From Marinomonas ostreistagni (GTDB lineage: Bacteria; Pseudomonadota; Gammaproteobacteria; Pseudomonadales; Marinomonadaceae), in assembly GCF_016461785.1 (NCBI RefSeq), contig NZ_JAEMUH010000008.1, positions 124,001-188,000 of the forward strand: DNA of 64,000 nt. Reading direction: 5' to 3'. Made by a program: the position numbers and the translations under genes. The notes under the pieces were generated by a model. It had not been told where the DNA came from. It saw only the letters and a list, made by a program, of their open reading frames with translations, and did no database searches. Below, piece by piece: positions 1 through 11,201 of the stretch (its first letter is position 1; each line of letters starts with the position of its first letter).

Positions 1-545
1 TGGGTTAAAATCGCCTGTAAACAAGAAACGGTCTGCGCTTCTTTTTCAGAAAAGGCATCGTTGCTCCCCTGCCCTGCCAGACTTAGTGCTGCATCAATGA
101 TTGGGCGGTAGCCAGTACAACGACAAAGGTTTCCGGCAAGCGCCTGCTCAACATCAGCCCGAGTCGGTTGTGAACAGTTTTTATAAAGGAAGAACATCGA
201 CATGATAAAGCCGGGGGTACAAAAGCCACACTGAGAACCGTGTAAGTCCACCATGGCTTGCTGTACAGGATGTAATGCCCCTTGCTGTTTGAGATGCTCC
301 ACCGTAATCAGTTGCTTGCCATGCAAACTACCTAGGAGCGTAATGCAGCTATTAATATTGCGGTATTGCAGACGCCCTTCATTTACTTCAGCCAACACCA
401 CGGTACAAGCACCACAGTCTCCTGATGCACAACCTTCTTTGGTGCCCCGCTGCTCGGCTTTGGTGCGTAAGTATTCCAATACGGTGGTATGCGGTGCACA
501 TTGCTCAATGGACACTGTTTGATCGTTCATCAAAAAACGAATCAT
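1..545 (-). CDS. xdhA: Xanthine dehydrogenase small subunit (2Fe-2S/FAD), N-terminal part, cut by window edge
   Basis: The reverse strand encodes about 181 residues of an iron-sulfur protein before the window ends. It carries the plant-type ferredoxin cysteines (EGCASGDCGAC) near residue 40 and the second 2Fe-2S domain with QCGFCTPGF and LCRCTGYRP. These are the two N-terminal domains of XdhA, the xanthine dehydrogenase subunit that passes electrons from the molybdenum centre to FAD and NAD in purine breakdown. The FAD domain would lie beyond the edge. The ATG at 545 follows an AGGAG-like site; a second in-frame ATG lies at 530. Related aldehyde or isoquinoline oxidoreductase small subunits share these domains but stop near residue 160, while this frame continues past GYRPIIDAA into a linker, which favours XdhA. 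Confidence 0.88.
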   Translation of the reverse strand, partial: MIRFLMNDQTVSIEQCAPHTTVLEYLRTKAEQRGTKEGCASGDCGACTVVLAEVNEGRLQYRNINSCITLLGSLHGKQLITVEHLKQQGALHPVQQAMVDLHGSQCGFCTPGFIMSMFFLYKNCSQPTRADVEQALAGNLCRCTGYRPIIDAALSLAGQGSNDAFSEKEAQTVSCLQAILT

Positions 546-694
546 ATCTCTCTACTCCTAATCTCAAACAAAGCCTTCCAACACACTTTGATTGCTTAGT
601 GCCTGATTTTTAAGCCTTTACAACGAACACAAGCGATCGCTGAAAAAACTAATCAGTACACTGAATTATGCTTTATTAGGATAGAGTAGCAGGA

Positions 695-734
695 ATCCTG
701 CCAAATTTAACCGATCGGTTAAATTTGGCAGGAT
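695..734. promoter_or_regulatory. Perfect 40-bp palindrome, possible operator or terminator
   Basis: Positions 695-734 form a perfect uninterrupted inverted repeat centred on GATC (713-716); the inner part reads TTAACCGATCGGTTAA. It lies 37 bp past the stop of the DUF2059 gene and 150 bp before xdhA, both read on the minus strand. The core resembles operators of TetR-type repressors, so control of the xdh genes is possible. As RNA it would fold into a very stable hairpin, but no U-tract follows on either strand, so simple terminator function is less convincing. Confidence 0.5.
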
Positions 735-770
735 ATTGAAGTATAGAAAGTGTTAATTTTGAATTAGTGA

Positions 771-1256
771 TTACTTTTTGCTAGCAACATTTTCTTCATA
801 GAAGGCTTTGACCTTCTCTTTAAGCAAGAATTCTTTCTTTTGGCCTTCTTGAAATCCAATCTGAGCGCCTAGTTGCATCAGCCTTGGCATTTCGTTCAGA
901 GTTTTCTGGCCTGTTGGTGTGTTGTAGAAGTTTATTAAGTCCTGTAACTCTGACTCACTAAATGTTTTATCGTACTCAAGTGTGATTTGCTCGTTAATAG
1001 CACTTAAATCAAAGTCCTTAGCAAACCAATCACGATGAATCGAGCGGTATTCCTCCAATTGGGCAGGAGTCAGTTGCCAACTCTGCGCTTGAGCTTCGAT
1101 CATTGGTAACATAGCGTCAAAGCCATCCATCATAGACTGCTCCATACGCATCACTGACATTAACTCTCGTGCTTCTTTACTGGGAGTATCTGCGGCGTGT
1201 ACAGCAGCCACACTGAACCCAATACATAAAACAGCTGTAGAAATAAATTTTTTCAT
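771..1256 (-). CDS. DUF2059 family periplasmic protein
   Basis: This is a 161-residue protein with a clear Sec signal peptide (MKKFISTAVLCIGFSVAAVHA, cleavage near residue 21), so it is probably periplasmic. The rest is mostly helical and charged. The segment around residues 95-125 (YDKTFSESELQDLINFYNTP then GQK) is the typical core of DUF2059, a family of unknown function common in Proteobacteria. The start is the only methionine that keeps the signal peptide. It is followed by the palindrome at 695-734, and upstream lies an M23 peptidase on the same strand with a 72-bp gap, so they may or may not be co-transcribed. No catalytic residues can be named. Confidence 0.8.
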   Translation of the reverse strand: MKKFISTAVLCIGFSVAAVHAADTPSKEARELMSVMRMEQSMMDGFDAMLPMIEAQAQSWQLTPAQLEEYRSIHRDWFAKDFDLSAINEQITLEYDKTFSESELQDLINFYNTPTGQKTLNEMPRLMQLGAQIGFQEGQKKEFLLKEKVKAFYEENVASKK

Positions 1257-1328
1257 TTAAAAGTCCTTTTAAGAGGTGTTACGAGAAGCCGAATATTACA
1301 ATAGCCCTTCCCAATTTGATATTAATTA

Positions 1329-1880
1329 TCATTCAAGATTCGTTATCGAATTAAGGTATTCGATCGGGTTAAGCCAATTGGCTTTTTGTTCACCTAGCGT
1401 CGAATCATCGATACGAGACTCATCGGCAAACACTAGACGAATGCCATAATGTAAATGCGGCGGCTTACCTTGCGCGTTGCCGGAGCTGCCAACGGTGCCA
1501 ATCTGCGTACCTGCTTCGACATAGCGCCCTAGATTTTCTTCAATGGAGTCGAGGTGAGCGTAATAATGCATACGCCAATTAGGCCCAAGCGCCCAGATGT
1601 TCTTTCCACCACGTCGGCTATCATTGATGGATACAATAATATGATTCGTCGCCGCGACTACTGGCGTGCCACGTTCGGCGAAGATGTCCATACCTTTATG
1701 AACCAGAGACTCTCCCCAAGGCTCATACCAGAATGTTTCAGGGTGCCAATCACGAGGCGTCGCTCCAACAACTGGCATGACTATCGGCTCTTGCCAATTT
1801 TCGTTCGCATGCCAAACAGCGCCAACCATGCCAATAACACCGACAATGAATGCGCTGGTTACGATCAAGGTTTTACTCAT
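1329..1880 (-). CDS. M23 family metallopeptidase (LytM/peptidoglycan endopeptidase type)
   Basis: A 183-residue protein with an N-terminal hydrophobic helix (residues 4-23) that acts as signal or membrane anchor. It carries the full M23 zinc site: HKGMD (H61, D65), the YAH histidine H109, and HLH (H142, H144). The GTPVVAA and GTVGSSGNAQG segments are the usual beta-sheet surroundings. Proteins of this type cut peptide cross-links in peptidoglycan or, when residues are lost, activate amidases; here all ligands are present, so activity is likely. It is much shorter than MepM or EnvC because LysM and coiled-coil regions are missing. The substrate in this organism is not known. Confidence 0.88.
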   Translation of the reverse strand: MSKTLIVTSAFIVGVIGMVGAVWHANENWQEPIVMPVVGATPRDWHPETFWYEPWGESLVHKGMDIFAERGTPVVAATNHIIVSINDSRRGGKNIWALGPNWRMHYYAHLDSIEENLGRYVEAGTQIGTVGSSGNAQGKPPHLHYGIRLVFADESRIDDSTLGEQKANWLNPIEYLNSITNLE

Positions 1881-1985
1881 GATGGACTCCGTATGATTAG
1901 GCGTCCTATCACTATCCCTAGACGCTTCCTGTTTCTCAAGGCGAAATAAGGAAGCGCTGTGATCTAACTTTGAAAGCGACGTGGG

Positions 1986-2669
1986 TTATTCTAGGAATGC
2001 CAATTGCTCATAAGCATTACGGAGCCACACTTTCATGCGCTGGCGTTCGGCAATATTCATTAGGCTACGGTTATTGGCTACCGCCCAGAAGCTGCTGTTG
2101 TTGAAGTCGATCTTCTGCGTCAGCTTACTTTGCAATTTAGGTAACTCAATGATGAAAGCATCACGCTGCTGAGCTTTTTTGAAAGTATCTGATTTTTGGA
2201 AACGCGAGAAGTCAGTACCGCGACCCAAGTTTTGCACTACGATAAACTCAAGCTCTGGCTGTTGGTAACGTTCTAGCAGTTGATCAAGTAGCAACACTGA
2301 GTCGGCACCGTCGTCCATCACATGCCATAGGCATACTTGGTAGTCCATTTCGTCTAACAAACCAAACACATCCGTATCATCAATCCAGTCACCTAAAGGC
2401 TTCGCAGCTTGCGCGGCTAAATCAATAATGAGATCTTTGCCCGGATTAGCTTCCATAGCTTCCAATAAACCATCTAAGCTATCTTCTTCACCAATCACAA
2501 CTGGTGAGGCAAATTCGCTGTAAAATCGTGAAAACGTGCCGTGTGACGCATCGCAATCAAAGCCTAAAAAGGGTAATTCGTGATCAATGTAATATTGCGC
2601 TAGCAAACGCGCCGTCATCGATTTACCCACACCACCTTTTTCGCCACCGACGAAGTGTACCTTACCCAT
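1986..2669 (-). CDS. ParA/TraL-like P-loop ATPase, orphan
   Basis: A protein of about 227 residues with a deviant Walker A motif, GGEKGGVGKS (residues 8-17), followed by DCDAS and DLAAQA, placing it in the MinD/ParA/CobQ family. The ATG at 2669 is preferred because AGGGAG lies 7 bases upstream; a longer frame from a TTG at 2702 lacks such a site. The overall length and the C-terminal segment (AERQRMKVWLRNAYEQL) recall the TraL/MobD ATPases of conjugation systems rather than chromosome-partitioning ParA, but this comparison is from memory. No parB, parS or transfer genes are nearby, so its partner and cargo are unknown. Confidence 0.75.
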   Translation of the reverse strand: MGKVHFVGGEKGGVGKSMTARLLAQYYIDHELPFLGFDCDASHGTFSRFYSEFASPVVIGEEDSLDGLLEAMEANPGKDLIIDLAAQAAKPLGDWIDDTDVFGLLDEMDYQVCLWHVMDDGADSVLLLDQLLERYQQPELEFIVVQNLGRGTDFSRFQKSDTFKKAQQRDAFIIELPKLQSKLTQKIDFNNSSFWAVANNRSLMNIAERQRMKVWLRNAYEQLAFLE

Positions 2670-2833
2670 GTATCGCTCCCTGTGTTTAAAGTTAATAGCC
2701 AATATATACAGGACTTCATGACGGGATGATGAAGCCGTTAATCAAACATACAGGCAAGCTAAAAAAATAGGAACGAGTAAACGCAGATTAAGGTACGTTT
2801 AGTCAAAACCGAGTTAAAAACATCGACAAAGGT

Positions 2834-3499
2834 CTATAACTCAGGAGCATTACGTTGTGAAGGCGCGATTTGAAACGCTGCACTACCTTCAAAAGGGTCA
2901 ACCTTGATCCGTTGTTCATGAGTCGCCTCAGCCCACCAAACTAATTGACTAAAAGTACGTGCCAAATAGTCTTGCCAATGACTAACTTCACTGTCTTTTA
3001 GTATCGCTCCAGATTCGTCTAATACCTCTTGCGCTTTCGGCACATGGATCATCGCTGAAACAGGCAAGCAGCCAAGCTCCCCTAAGAAGGTTCGCATACC
3101 CACTGCGGCACGCATTCCGCCCCACTGCCCCGCAGAATACGTGACGATTGCACTGGGCTTAAACGAGAACAGCGAGCTACCAAAATGGTTCAATAGGTTC
3201 GCCAACGCTGGGCTCATAGAATGGTTGTACTCTGGGCTTACCATAACATAGCCATCCGCCTGCTGGATTTTATCTGCCAACGCGTCTAAATCCTGTGGCA
3301 CTTTGCTTTTTGCGTAAGCAAAGTGAGGTTTAAAAACCGCCCCTTGAACGTAATCCAGTGGATCAATTAATTCAAATTCATGCCTTGGATAACAATTTGA
3401 GAGCTCATTTAAACAAAGCTTAGCAACTCGCTCCCCTAACCTTTTAGGTCGCGGTGGTGTTGATGTTCTAACTGAGCCTAAAAACACTAAAAATTTCAT
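2834..3499 (-). CDS. NADPH-dependent FMN reductase family protein
   Basis: A 221-residue flavodoxin-like protein. It begins MKFLVFLGSVR, the first strand and the phosphate-binding loop of the NADPH-dependent FMN reductase family, and has the hallmark SPEYNHSMSPALANLLNHFG at residues 88-107 that contacts the flavin ring. Members reduce quinones, azo compounds, chromate or free FMN using NAD(P)H; the natural substrate cannot be read from sequence. The insertion TPPRPKR after the first loop is seen in a plant/fungal-like subgroup. It stands alone on the minus strand between the ATPase and the divergent cupin gene. The C-terminal 25 residues look extended compared with the minimal fold. Confidence 0.85.
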   Translation of the reverse strand: MKFLVFLGSVRTSTPPRPKRLGERVAKLCLNELSNCYPRHEFELIDPLDYVQGAVFKPHFAYAKSKVPQDLDALADKIQQADGYVMVSPEYNHSMSPALANLLNHFGSSLFSFKPSAIVTYSAGQWGGMRAAVGMRTFLGELGCLPVSAMIHVPKAQEVLDESGAILKDSEVSHWQDYLARTFSQLVWWAEATHEQRIKVDPFEGSAAFQIAPSQRNAPEL

Positions 3500-3615
3500 A
3501 CAACTATTCTATCTAACTCTGTTTCACTCAAGACCTGTCTATACCCACTATTTGGTATAGCAAGTCGCTTTAAAAAACGTCTAGACTGACTACTTTATCA
3601 GCATGGTACTTAATA

Positions 3616-3966
3616 ATGACAATTAAAATGTTAAATATCACAGAGGCTTGCGAAGAATACTTCATTGCACCTGAAAAACTCATACAAGGAAACCCACTAC
3701 AAAAAATTTGGATTGAATATACCGATCCTAGCGAACAGTTTTTTGTTGGTATTTGGCAAAGTGAGCAGGGTAAATGGCACATCCACTATACGGAAGAAGA
3801 GTATTGCCATATTTTGGAAGGGGAAAGTGAAATTTTTGATCTCAGCAATAACCAAAAAATGATTGTGAAACCAGGAGATCGATTCGTAATTCCCGCAGGA
3901 TTCACAGGCACATGGACTGTCATCAAAGCTACTAAAAAAAATTTTGTTATATACGAGAAAAAGTAA
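3616..3966 (+). CDS. Cupin domain protein (DUF861/Cupin_3 type)
   Basis: A 116-residue single-domain protein. The second half, from HIHYTEEEYCHILEGESE to KPGDRFVIPAGFTGTW, matches the two cupin motifs of the DUF861 group, which includes ureidoglycine aminohydrolase and many small proteins of unknown role. The motif histidine/glutamate set is partly present, so metal binding is plausible but not certain. No convincing ribosome site precedes the ATG at 3616; an alternative ATG lies at 3628. Base composition is clearly more AT-rich than the flanking glt and FMN reductase genes, and this continues through the next gene, suggesting a shared and possibly foreign origin. Confidence 0.78.
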   Translation: MTIKMLNITEACEEYFIAPEKLIQGNPLQKIWIEYTDPSEQFFVGIWQSEQGKWHIHYTEEEYCHILEGESEIFDLSNNQKMIVKPGDRFVIPAGFTGTWTVIKATKKNFVIYEKK

Positions 3967-3984
3967 CTCAAACGCCATCAAACT

Positions 3985-4023
3985 AATATAGAAAGCCTAA
4001 TAGTAAATAAGGCTTTCTATATT
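3985..4023 (+). terminator. Long hairpin after the cupin gene
   Basis: A 14-bp perfect stem (3985-3998 with 4010-4023, arm core AGAAAGCCT) encloses an 11-base loop, 19 bases after the cupin stop codon. The distal arm ends in UAUAUU rather than a pure U-run, so termination efficiency is uncertain. Confidence 0.55.
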
Positions 4024-4125
4024 AAAAATAAAATCAAATTTAGAAATAATAGAACATAATTTCAAAGAAACTAGAAATTAATATAAAATAAATTCTTTAA
4101 TGCTATCCAAGGTAAAGGATTTATA

Positions 4126-5196
4126 GTGAACAATACTTTTAAGCATAGGTTTAACCCTTTCATACGAGATAAATCTGTTTATTACGTAACTCTCTTAGCT
4201 ATTATTTTTCAATGGTCTCTTTACCTTTTTAACAATGAAGTTCAATTCACACTATCCCTATACAGAGGTACGTTTTTAGTTTCTCTAGTATTGAGTGCAT
4301 GTTTAATGTTTCTAGGCTATTTTTTCTTTATCCTTTTCAAGAAAAGCAAGAGACCGTTAAAAGAGCTGCTAGAATATGTATTAATCCCGATAAAGGAATG
4401 GCATGAAACTTTAAACTTTATCGCACTTACTTTATCAATATCTATAGTCGCTTCAATCTACACTTCTGTGAAAAGCTCTATCCCATTATTTGTACCATTT
4501 TATCTAGACCCCATACTTTACAATATGGATCAATTCATCTTTTTTGGTAACACGCCATGGGAGCTAACACATATTATTTTTAGCACACCAGAATCTACTG
4601 CCTTCCTAAACCTAATGTACAACCTTTGGTTTTTAGTAATCTGGGTATTTTTGACTATTTTTATGGTGATGACAAATCTAAAAATAAAGAGGCTACAATT
4701 TATTATCTCTTTCCTATTGTGCTGGATTGTTATTGGAAACATTTCTGCAATCATCTTTTCATCTGTAGGCCCATGTTTTTATGGCTCTTATTATGTAGGA
4801 CATGACCCGTATGAAGGCTTGATGAATTTACTAACGCATCAGGATAACATTCTTGCTTCAGAATATGGCACACTACGGGTTTGGTCGCTCCCCATCCAAG
4901 ATCTTCTTTGGGAGAGCTACGTAAATAAGACCAATGACTTAGGACTTGGCATCTCAGCTCTTCCCAGTATGCACGTTTCCATTACAGCAATTATTTCTAT
5001 TGCTCTTTACAGCATAAATAAAAAGTTAGGAGCGGTAGCTTGGATATACACTTGCATTATTATGATTGCTTCCGTGCATTTAGGATGGCATTACGCTGTC
5101 GATAGCGCTCTCGCCCTTGTGTTAACAACAGCAATTTGGTTTTTCGTTAAAAACGTTTTGCTCAATGAATCGGACAAAAAAAAGCCCCTATCATAA
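4126..5196 (+). CDS. PAP2 superfamily integral membrane phosphatase/phosphotransferase
   Basis: A 356-residue protein with about six to eight hydrophobic helices. Near residue 274 it has GISALPSMHVS and near residue 317 SVHLGWHYAVDS, the second and third motifs of the PAP2 phosphatase superfamily with both catalytic histidines. The spacing and large size fit the PAP2_3 (inositol phosphorylceramide synthase-like) subgroup rather than small PgpB-type lipid phosphatases. It probably acts on a lipid phosphate at the membrane; the substrate is unknown. The start is GTG at 4126, preceded by AAGGA. The gene is strongly AT-rich. Its last codons overlap the hairpin that terminates the convergent gltBD operon. 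Confidence 0.8.
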   Translation: MNNTFKHRFNPFIRDKSVYYVTLLAIIFQWSLYLFNNEVQFTLSLYRGTFLVSLVLSACLMFLGYFFFILFKKSKRPLKELLEYVLIPIKEWHETLNFIALTLSISIVASIYTSVKSSIPLFVPFYLDPILYNMDQFIFFGNTPWELTHIIFSTPESTAFLNLMYNLWFLVIWVFLTIFMVMTNLKIKRLQFIISFLLCWIVIGNISAIIFSSVGPCFYGSYYVGHDPYEGLMNLLTHQDNILASEYGTLRVWSLPIQDLLWESYVNKTNDLGLGISALPSMHVSITAIISIALYSINKKLGAVAWIYTCIIMIASVHLGWHYAVDSALALVLTTAIWFFVKNVLLNESDKKKPLS

Positions 5197-5206
5197 GATA
5201 GGGGCT
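5176..5206 (-). terminator. Rho-independent terminator of gltBD
   Basis: Stem AGCCCCTATC (5183-5192) pairs with GATAGGGGCT (5197-5206) around loop ATAA. Eight A residues at 5176-5183 become the U-tract on the minus strand, about 40 bases after the gltD stop. It overlaps the 3' end of the convergent PAP2 gene; there is no T-run on the plus side. Confidence 0.9.
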
Positions 5207-5244
5207 GAGATGAGACACCACAAGCGTGGGTCACATGACGAATC

Positions 5245-6672
<1,428 letters not shown>

Positions 6673-6684
6673 CTATCTCCTGTG

Positions 6685-6701
6685 GCCGCGCTCGGCGCGG
6701 C
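6685..6701 (-). other. GC-rich intercistronic hairpin between gltB and gltD
   Basis: GCCGCGC and GCGCGGC form a 7-bp stem with a TCG loop directly before the gltD ribosome site. It has no U-tract, so it may tune gltD translation or protect the gltB 3' end instead of terminating. Confidence 0.45.
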
Positions 6702-6749
6702 ACTCTCTCAAATGGGTCAAACTGGGTTAGGAACGTTCTTCTCTAAAGC

Positions 6750-9700
6750 TTATTCAGGACGCTGACGAGTATTCGCCAACAACTGTCCTAAGCTTGCTGC
6801 TTTTGGTTTCACTAACCAGAACTTACCGATGTAGTCGTAGAAGTTTTCTAGGATCTCACGGCCCCACTCGCTATCAGTTTCGCGAACATATTCTTCGATC
6901 ACGCTGCGTAAGTGCGAACGGTATTCTTCAGTCAATTCTGTACCTACGCGTTGGATTTCCACCAACTCGTGGTTGTACTTGTCTACGAAGGTACGGTCTA
7001 AGTCGAGTACGTAAGCAAAACCACCGGTCATACCTGCACCGAAGTTGTAGCCAGTGCTACCTAGCACCGTTACCAGACCACCTGTCATGTATTCACAACA
7101 GTGATCCCCTGCACCTTCGATCACCGCATGAACACCTGAGTTACGTACGCCGAAACGTTCACCCGCTGTTCCAGCCGCGAATAACTTACCGCCGGTCGCA
7201 CCGTATAGACAGGTGTTACCAATGATCGCTGATTCTTGAGACTCAAACGCCGAACCTTTTGGTGGACGAACTACTAGCTTACCGCCAGTCATACCTTTAC
7301 CCACGTAGTCGTTGGCATCACCTTCTAGGTACATGTGCAATCCGCCAGCGTTCCATACACCGAATGATTGACCCGCTGTGCCTTTCAGTTTCAAACTTAA
7401 TGGCGCATCAACCATGCCTTGGTTACCGTAGCGCTTGGCAATTTCACCTGACAGACGAGCACCGATAGAACGGTCGCAGTTGGTTACATTGAACTCGAAC
7501 TCACCGCCTTCTTTCTCTTCCACTACCTCTTTAACGGTCTCCCACATCTTCTCAGCCAATAGGCCTTTATCATGAGGCGGGTTAAACGGTACTTGGCAGA
7601 ATTGGGGCTTGTCCGCTGGGATCGCATCGTTGTTCAAAATTGGCGATAGGTCTAAGTTTGCTTGTTTAGACGTTTCACCTGGTAGCAAAGTCAGTAGATC
7701 GGTACGACCAATCAATTCTGCCATGCTAGAAACACCCAACTTCGCCATCCATTGACGCGTGTCTTCTGCCATAAAGCGGAAGAAGTTTTTGATCATTTCT
7801 ACGGTGCCGATGAAGTATTCTTCACGCAGTTTTTCGTCCTGTGTTGCCACACCCGTTGCACAGTTGTTTAAGTGACAGATTCGTAGGAACTTACAGCCCA
7901 TTGCCACCATTGGAGTGGTACCAAAGCCGAAGCTCTCTGCGCCTAGGATCGCAGCTTTCACTACATCCAGACCCGTTTTCAGACCACCGTCTGTTTGCAG
8001 GCGAATCTTACCACGCAGATCATTGGCACGAAGAGCTTGCTGCGCTTCCGCCAAACCTAGTTCCCATGGTGAGCCCGCATGGCGGATCGATGTGATTGGT
8101 GATGCAGCGGTACCACCGTCGTAACCAGAGATCGTGATTAGGTCAGCGTAAGCTTTGGCAACACCTGCGGCGATCGTTCCAACACCTGGCTCAGATACCA
8201 GTTTCACTGATACTAGAGCATCTGGGTTTACTTGCTTCAAGTCGAAGATCAGCTGTGCCAAGTCTTCGATCGAGTAAATATCGTGGTGTGGTGGTGGCGA
8301 AATCAAGGTTACACCTGGTACCGCGTAACGTAGACGAGCAATTAAGCCATTTACTTTACCGCCCGGTAGCTGACCACCTTCACCTGGTTTCGCACCTTGA
8401 GCGACTTTGATCTGTAGCACTTCAGCGTTCACAAGGTATTCTGGCGTCACACCAAAACGGCCCGATGCGATTTGCTTAATCTTAGAGCGACGTTCTGTGC
8501 CGTGACGAGCTGGGTCTTCACCACCCTCACCAGAGTTTGAGCGACAGCCCAATTCATTCATTGCTTGTGCTAGTGCTTCGTGGGCTTCAGGAGACAATGC
8601 ACCAAGAGACATACCAGCCGAGTCAAAGCGTGGCAGGATAGCTTCGATTGGTTCAACCTTGTCCAAAGCAATCTCTTTCACGTCTTCTTTGATGCCAAAT
8701 AAGTCACGTAACATCGAAGCAGGACGCGTGTTAACTAACTCTGCATACTTAGAGAAATCTTCGAATTTACCACTGCTCACCGAGGTTTGTAGGTTACGAA
8801 CCACATCTGGGTTAAAGGCATGGTATTCCGAATCATGTACGTATTTTAGGTAACCGCCTTGCTGTATTGGCTTACGTGCTTTCCAAGCGTGGGCAGCAAT
8901 ACTCGCTTGCTCACGCTGGAAGTCTTCAAACGTGGCCCCTTGGATACGGCTTGGCACACCTTTGAAGCATAGATCAACTACTTTGCTATCTAGGCCAACT
9001 GCTTCAAACAGCTGCGCACCTCGGTAGGAAGCAATCGTAGAGATACCCATCTTAGACATGATTTTCATCAGGCCTTTGTTGATGCCTTTACGGTATTTCT
9101 GGTGACAAGAAATCGGATCACCTAACACTTCACCTTTATCGATCATATCGTTGATCAAGCGGTAAGATAGGTATGGGTAAACCGCTGTCGCACCAAAGCC
9201 TAGTAATACGGCGAACTGGTGTGGATCACGCGCAAAGCCTGTATCTGCGATGATGTTTGAATCACAACGCAAACCCACTTCAGTCAAGTGGTGGTGTACC
9301 GCACCCACAGCCATTGGCGCAGGAATCGGCAGCTGACCTTTTTCGAACTCACGGTCCGTCAACACAACAATCACAGCACCATTACGTACGACTTCTTCGG
9401 CACTGATTTTTAAGTTACGAACCGCTTGCTCTAAGCTAATTTCGTCAGGATTGTATGTAGTGTTCAAACGTACTAGGCGGAAACGGTGGTCGTCCAACGC
9501 TAATAGTCGGCTGTACTTACGTGCCGACAAGATTGGCGACGATAAGATAATACGATTAGCGTGCTTAGGCGTTTCTTCAAACAAGTTACGCTCAACACCG
9601 ATCAATGTCTCAAGGGACATAACAACCGACTCACGCAGTGGGTCGATGGGTGGGTTGGTTACTTGAGCAAACTTCTGACGGAAGTAGTCTGATACCGGAC

Positions 9701-11201
9701 GAGTTTGGCTCGACATAACCGCCATTGGCGTGTCGTCACCCATCGAGCCAACTGCTTCATGACCACTTTCAGCCAATGGACGGAAAATCTGATCACGTTC
9801 TTCAAAAGATACTTGGAACATCTTTTGGTAAGTCGACATCTGTTCAGGGGTAAACGGCACAAACTCCATCGAATGCTCTTGCAATAAAGCCTCAATACGC
9901 AAACCTTCTTGCTTCAACCACTTCTTATATGGGTGAGCAGATTTCAGTTTATTGTTAATGTCGTCCGTGTGCAGTACTTTACCGTTTTGCGTGTCCACCA
10001 CCAACATTTGGCCAGGACCAACACGTCCTTTAGAAACAACGTCTTCGGCTTTGTAATCGTAAGTACCGATTTCAGATGCCAGTGTGATGTAACCATTCTT
10101 AGTCACTACCCAACGGGCAGGGCGCAAACCATTACGGTCCAACATACAGATAGCGTGACGACCATCAGTCATAACAAGACCTGCTGGGCCATCCCATGGT
10201 TCCATGTGCATTGAGTTAAACTCATAGAATGCACGCAGTTCAGGATCCATGTTCTCTACGTTTTGCCATGCTGGTGGAATGATCATACGTGCCGCACGGA
10301 AGATATCCATGCCGCCAGTTACCAATAGCTCCAACATGTTATCCATAGAAGACGAGTCAGAGCCCGTTAGGTTAACAATCGGTTGAAGGTCCGCTAACTC
10401 AGGGATCAAAGGAGAACGTAGTTTGCTACCACGTGCGATCGCCCAGTTACGGTTACCGTCGATCGTGTTGATCTCACCATTGTGAGCCACCATGCGGAAC
10501 GGTTGTGCCAACGGCCATTTAGGCAAAGTGTTAGTGGAGAAGCGCTGGTGGAATACACAAATAGCGGTTTTTAGCTTTTCATTACCTAGATCTTTATAAA
10601 AAGTAGGTAAATCAACTGGCATCATTAAGCCTTTGTAGGCCAACACTTTGTCAGACAAAGAACATATGTAGAAGTTTTCGTATTCAGCTAGCTCGATTTC
10701 AGTACGGCGACGAGCCACGAAAAGACGAGTGGCGAAAGTGCGCGCATCAAGACGGTTACTGTCGACAAACACTTGCTCAATGCGAGGTAGGCAATCCATC
10801 GCAATCGTACCTAAGCAAGAAGGATCTACTGGCACATCACGCCAGCCCACTACATTCAACCCTTCTGTTTCTAGTTGCTTGGTTAACGCATCACGTTGTT
10901 TTTCAGCCAGTGCTTCGTCTTGGTCCAAAAACACCATACCCACACCGTATAGGTCTGAAAATACATGATTGAACAAAGTCTTAGCTTCTTCACGCAAGAA
11001 CGCATCAGGCTTTTGAATTAATAGACCACAACCGTCGCCGGTTTTTCCGTCGGCAGCAATACCACCACGGTGTGTCATACAGGTTAAAGATTCGATTGCG
11101 GTTTTTAGAAGGTCATGACTAGACGTGCCTTCCATATGAGCGATTAGGCCAAACCCACAGTTGTCTTTGAACTCGCCAGGACGATAAAGGCCTGCATTCA
11201 T
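6750..11201 (-). CDS. gltB: Glutamate synthase large (alpha) subunit
   Basis: A 1483-residue NADPH-GOGAT large subunit of full length. The predicted N-terminus carries NCGFGL, in which Cys15 would become the amidotransferase nucleophile after removal of a short propeptide. The glutaminase domain (to about residue 420) is followed by a central domain, the FMN-binding synthase domain (about 840-1200, with [17 protein letters not shown] and TDGGLKTG) and 3Fe-4S cysteines ([12 protein letters not shown]), and the C-terminal GXGXG beta-helix ([20 protein letters not shown]). It makes glutamate in ammonia assimilation together with GltD. A GGGAG site precedes the ATG, and a 401-bp non-coding leader lies upstream. 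Confidence 0.97.
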   Translation of the reverse strand: MNAGLYRPGEFKDNCGFGLIAHMEGTSSHDLLKTAIESLTCMTHRGGIAADGKTGDGCGLLIQKPDAFLREEAKTLFNHVFSDLYGVGMVFLDQDEALAEKQRDALTKQLETEGLNVVGWRDVPVDPSCLGTIAMDCLPRIEQVFVDSNRLDARTFATRLFVARRRTEIELAEYENFYICSLSDKVLAYKGLMMPVDLPTFYKDLGNEKLKTAICVFHQRFSTNTLPKWPLAQPFRMVAHNGEINTIDGNRNWAIARGSKLRSPLIPELADLQPIVNLTGSDSSSMDNMLELLVTGGMDIFRAARMIIPPAWQNVENMDPELRAFYEFNSMHMEPWDGPAGLVMTDGRHAICMLDRNGLRPARWVVTKNGYITLASEIGTYDYKAEDVVSKGRVGPGQMLVVDTQNGKVLHTDDINNKLKSAHPYKKWLKQEGLRIEALLQEHSMEFVPFTPEQMSTYQKMFQVSFEERDQIFRPLAESGHEAVGSMGDDTPMAVMSSQTRPVSDYFRQKFAQVTNPPIDPLRESVVMSLETLIGVERNLFEETPKHANRIILSSPILSARKYSRLLALDDHRFRLVRLNTTYNPDEISLEQAVRNLKISAEEVVRNGAVIVVLTDREFEKGQLPIPAPMAVGAVHHHLTEVGLRCDSNIIADTGFARDPHQFAVLLGFGATAVYPYLSYRLINDMIDKGEVLGDPISCHQKYRKGINKGLMKIMSKMGISTIASYRGAQLFEAVGLDSKVVDLCFKGVPSRIQGATFEDFQREQASIAAHAWKARKPIQQGGYLKYVHDSEYHAFNPDVVRNLQTSVSSGKFEDFSKYAELVNTRPASMLRDLFGIKEDVKEIALDKVEPIEAILPRFDSAGMSLGALSPEAHEALAQAMNELGCRSNSGEGGEDPARHGTERRSKIKQIASGRFGVTPEYLVNAEVLQIKVAQGAKPGEGGQLPGGKVNGLIARLRYAVPGVTLISPPPHHDIYSIEDLAQLIFDLKQVNPDALVSVKLVSEPGVGTIAAGVAKAYADLITISGYDGGTAASPITSIRHAGSPWELGLAEAQQALRANDLRGKIRLQTDGGLKTGLDVVKAAILGAESFGFGTTPMVAMGCKFLRICHLNNCATGVATQDEKLREEYFIGTVEMIKNFFRFMAEDTRQWMAKLGVSSMAELIGRTDLLTLLPGETSKQANLDLSPILNNDAIPADKPQFCQVPFNPPHDKGLLAEKMWETVKEVVEEKEGGEFEFNVTNCDRSIGARLSGEIAKRYGNQGMVDAPLSLKLKGTAGQSFGVWNAGGLHMYLEGDANDYVGKGMTGGKLVVRPPKGSAFESQESAIIGNTCLYGATGGKLFAAGTAGERFGVRNSGVHAVIEGAGDHCCEYMTGGLVTVLGSTGYNFGAGMTGGFAYVLDLDRTFVDKYNHELVEIQRVGTELTEEYRSHLRSVIEEYVRETDSEWGREILENFYDYIGKFWLVKPKAASLGQLLANTRQRPE

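Noticed and set aside
253-613. Plus-strand frames at the window start
   Set aside because: They are the complement of the xdhA iron-sulfur coding region, which has clear cysteine motifs on the minus strand.
3697-3981. Minus-strand frame opposite the cupin gene
   Set aside because: No conserved motif or start signal; the plus-strand cupin motifs are clear.
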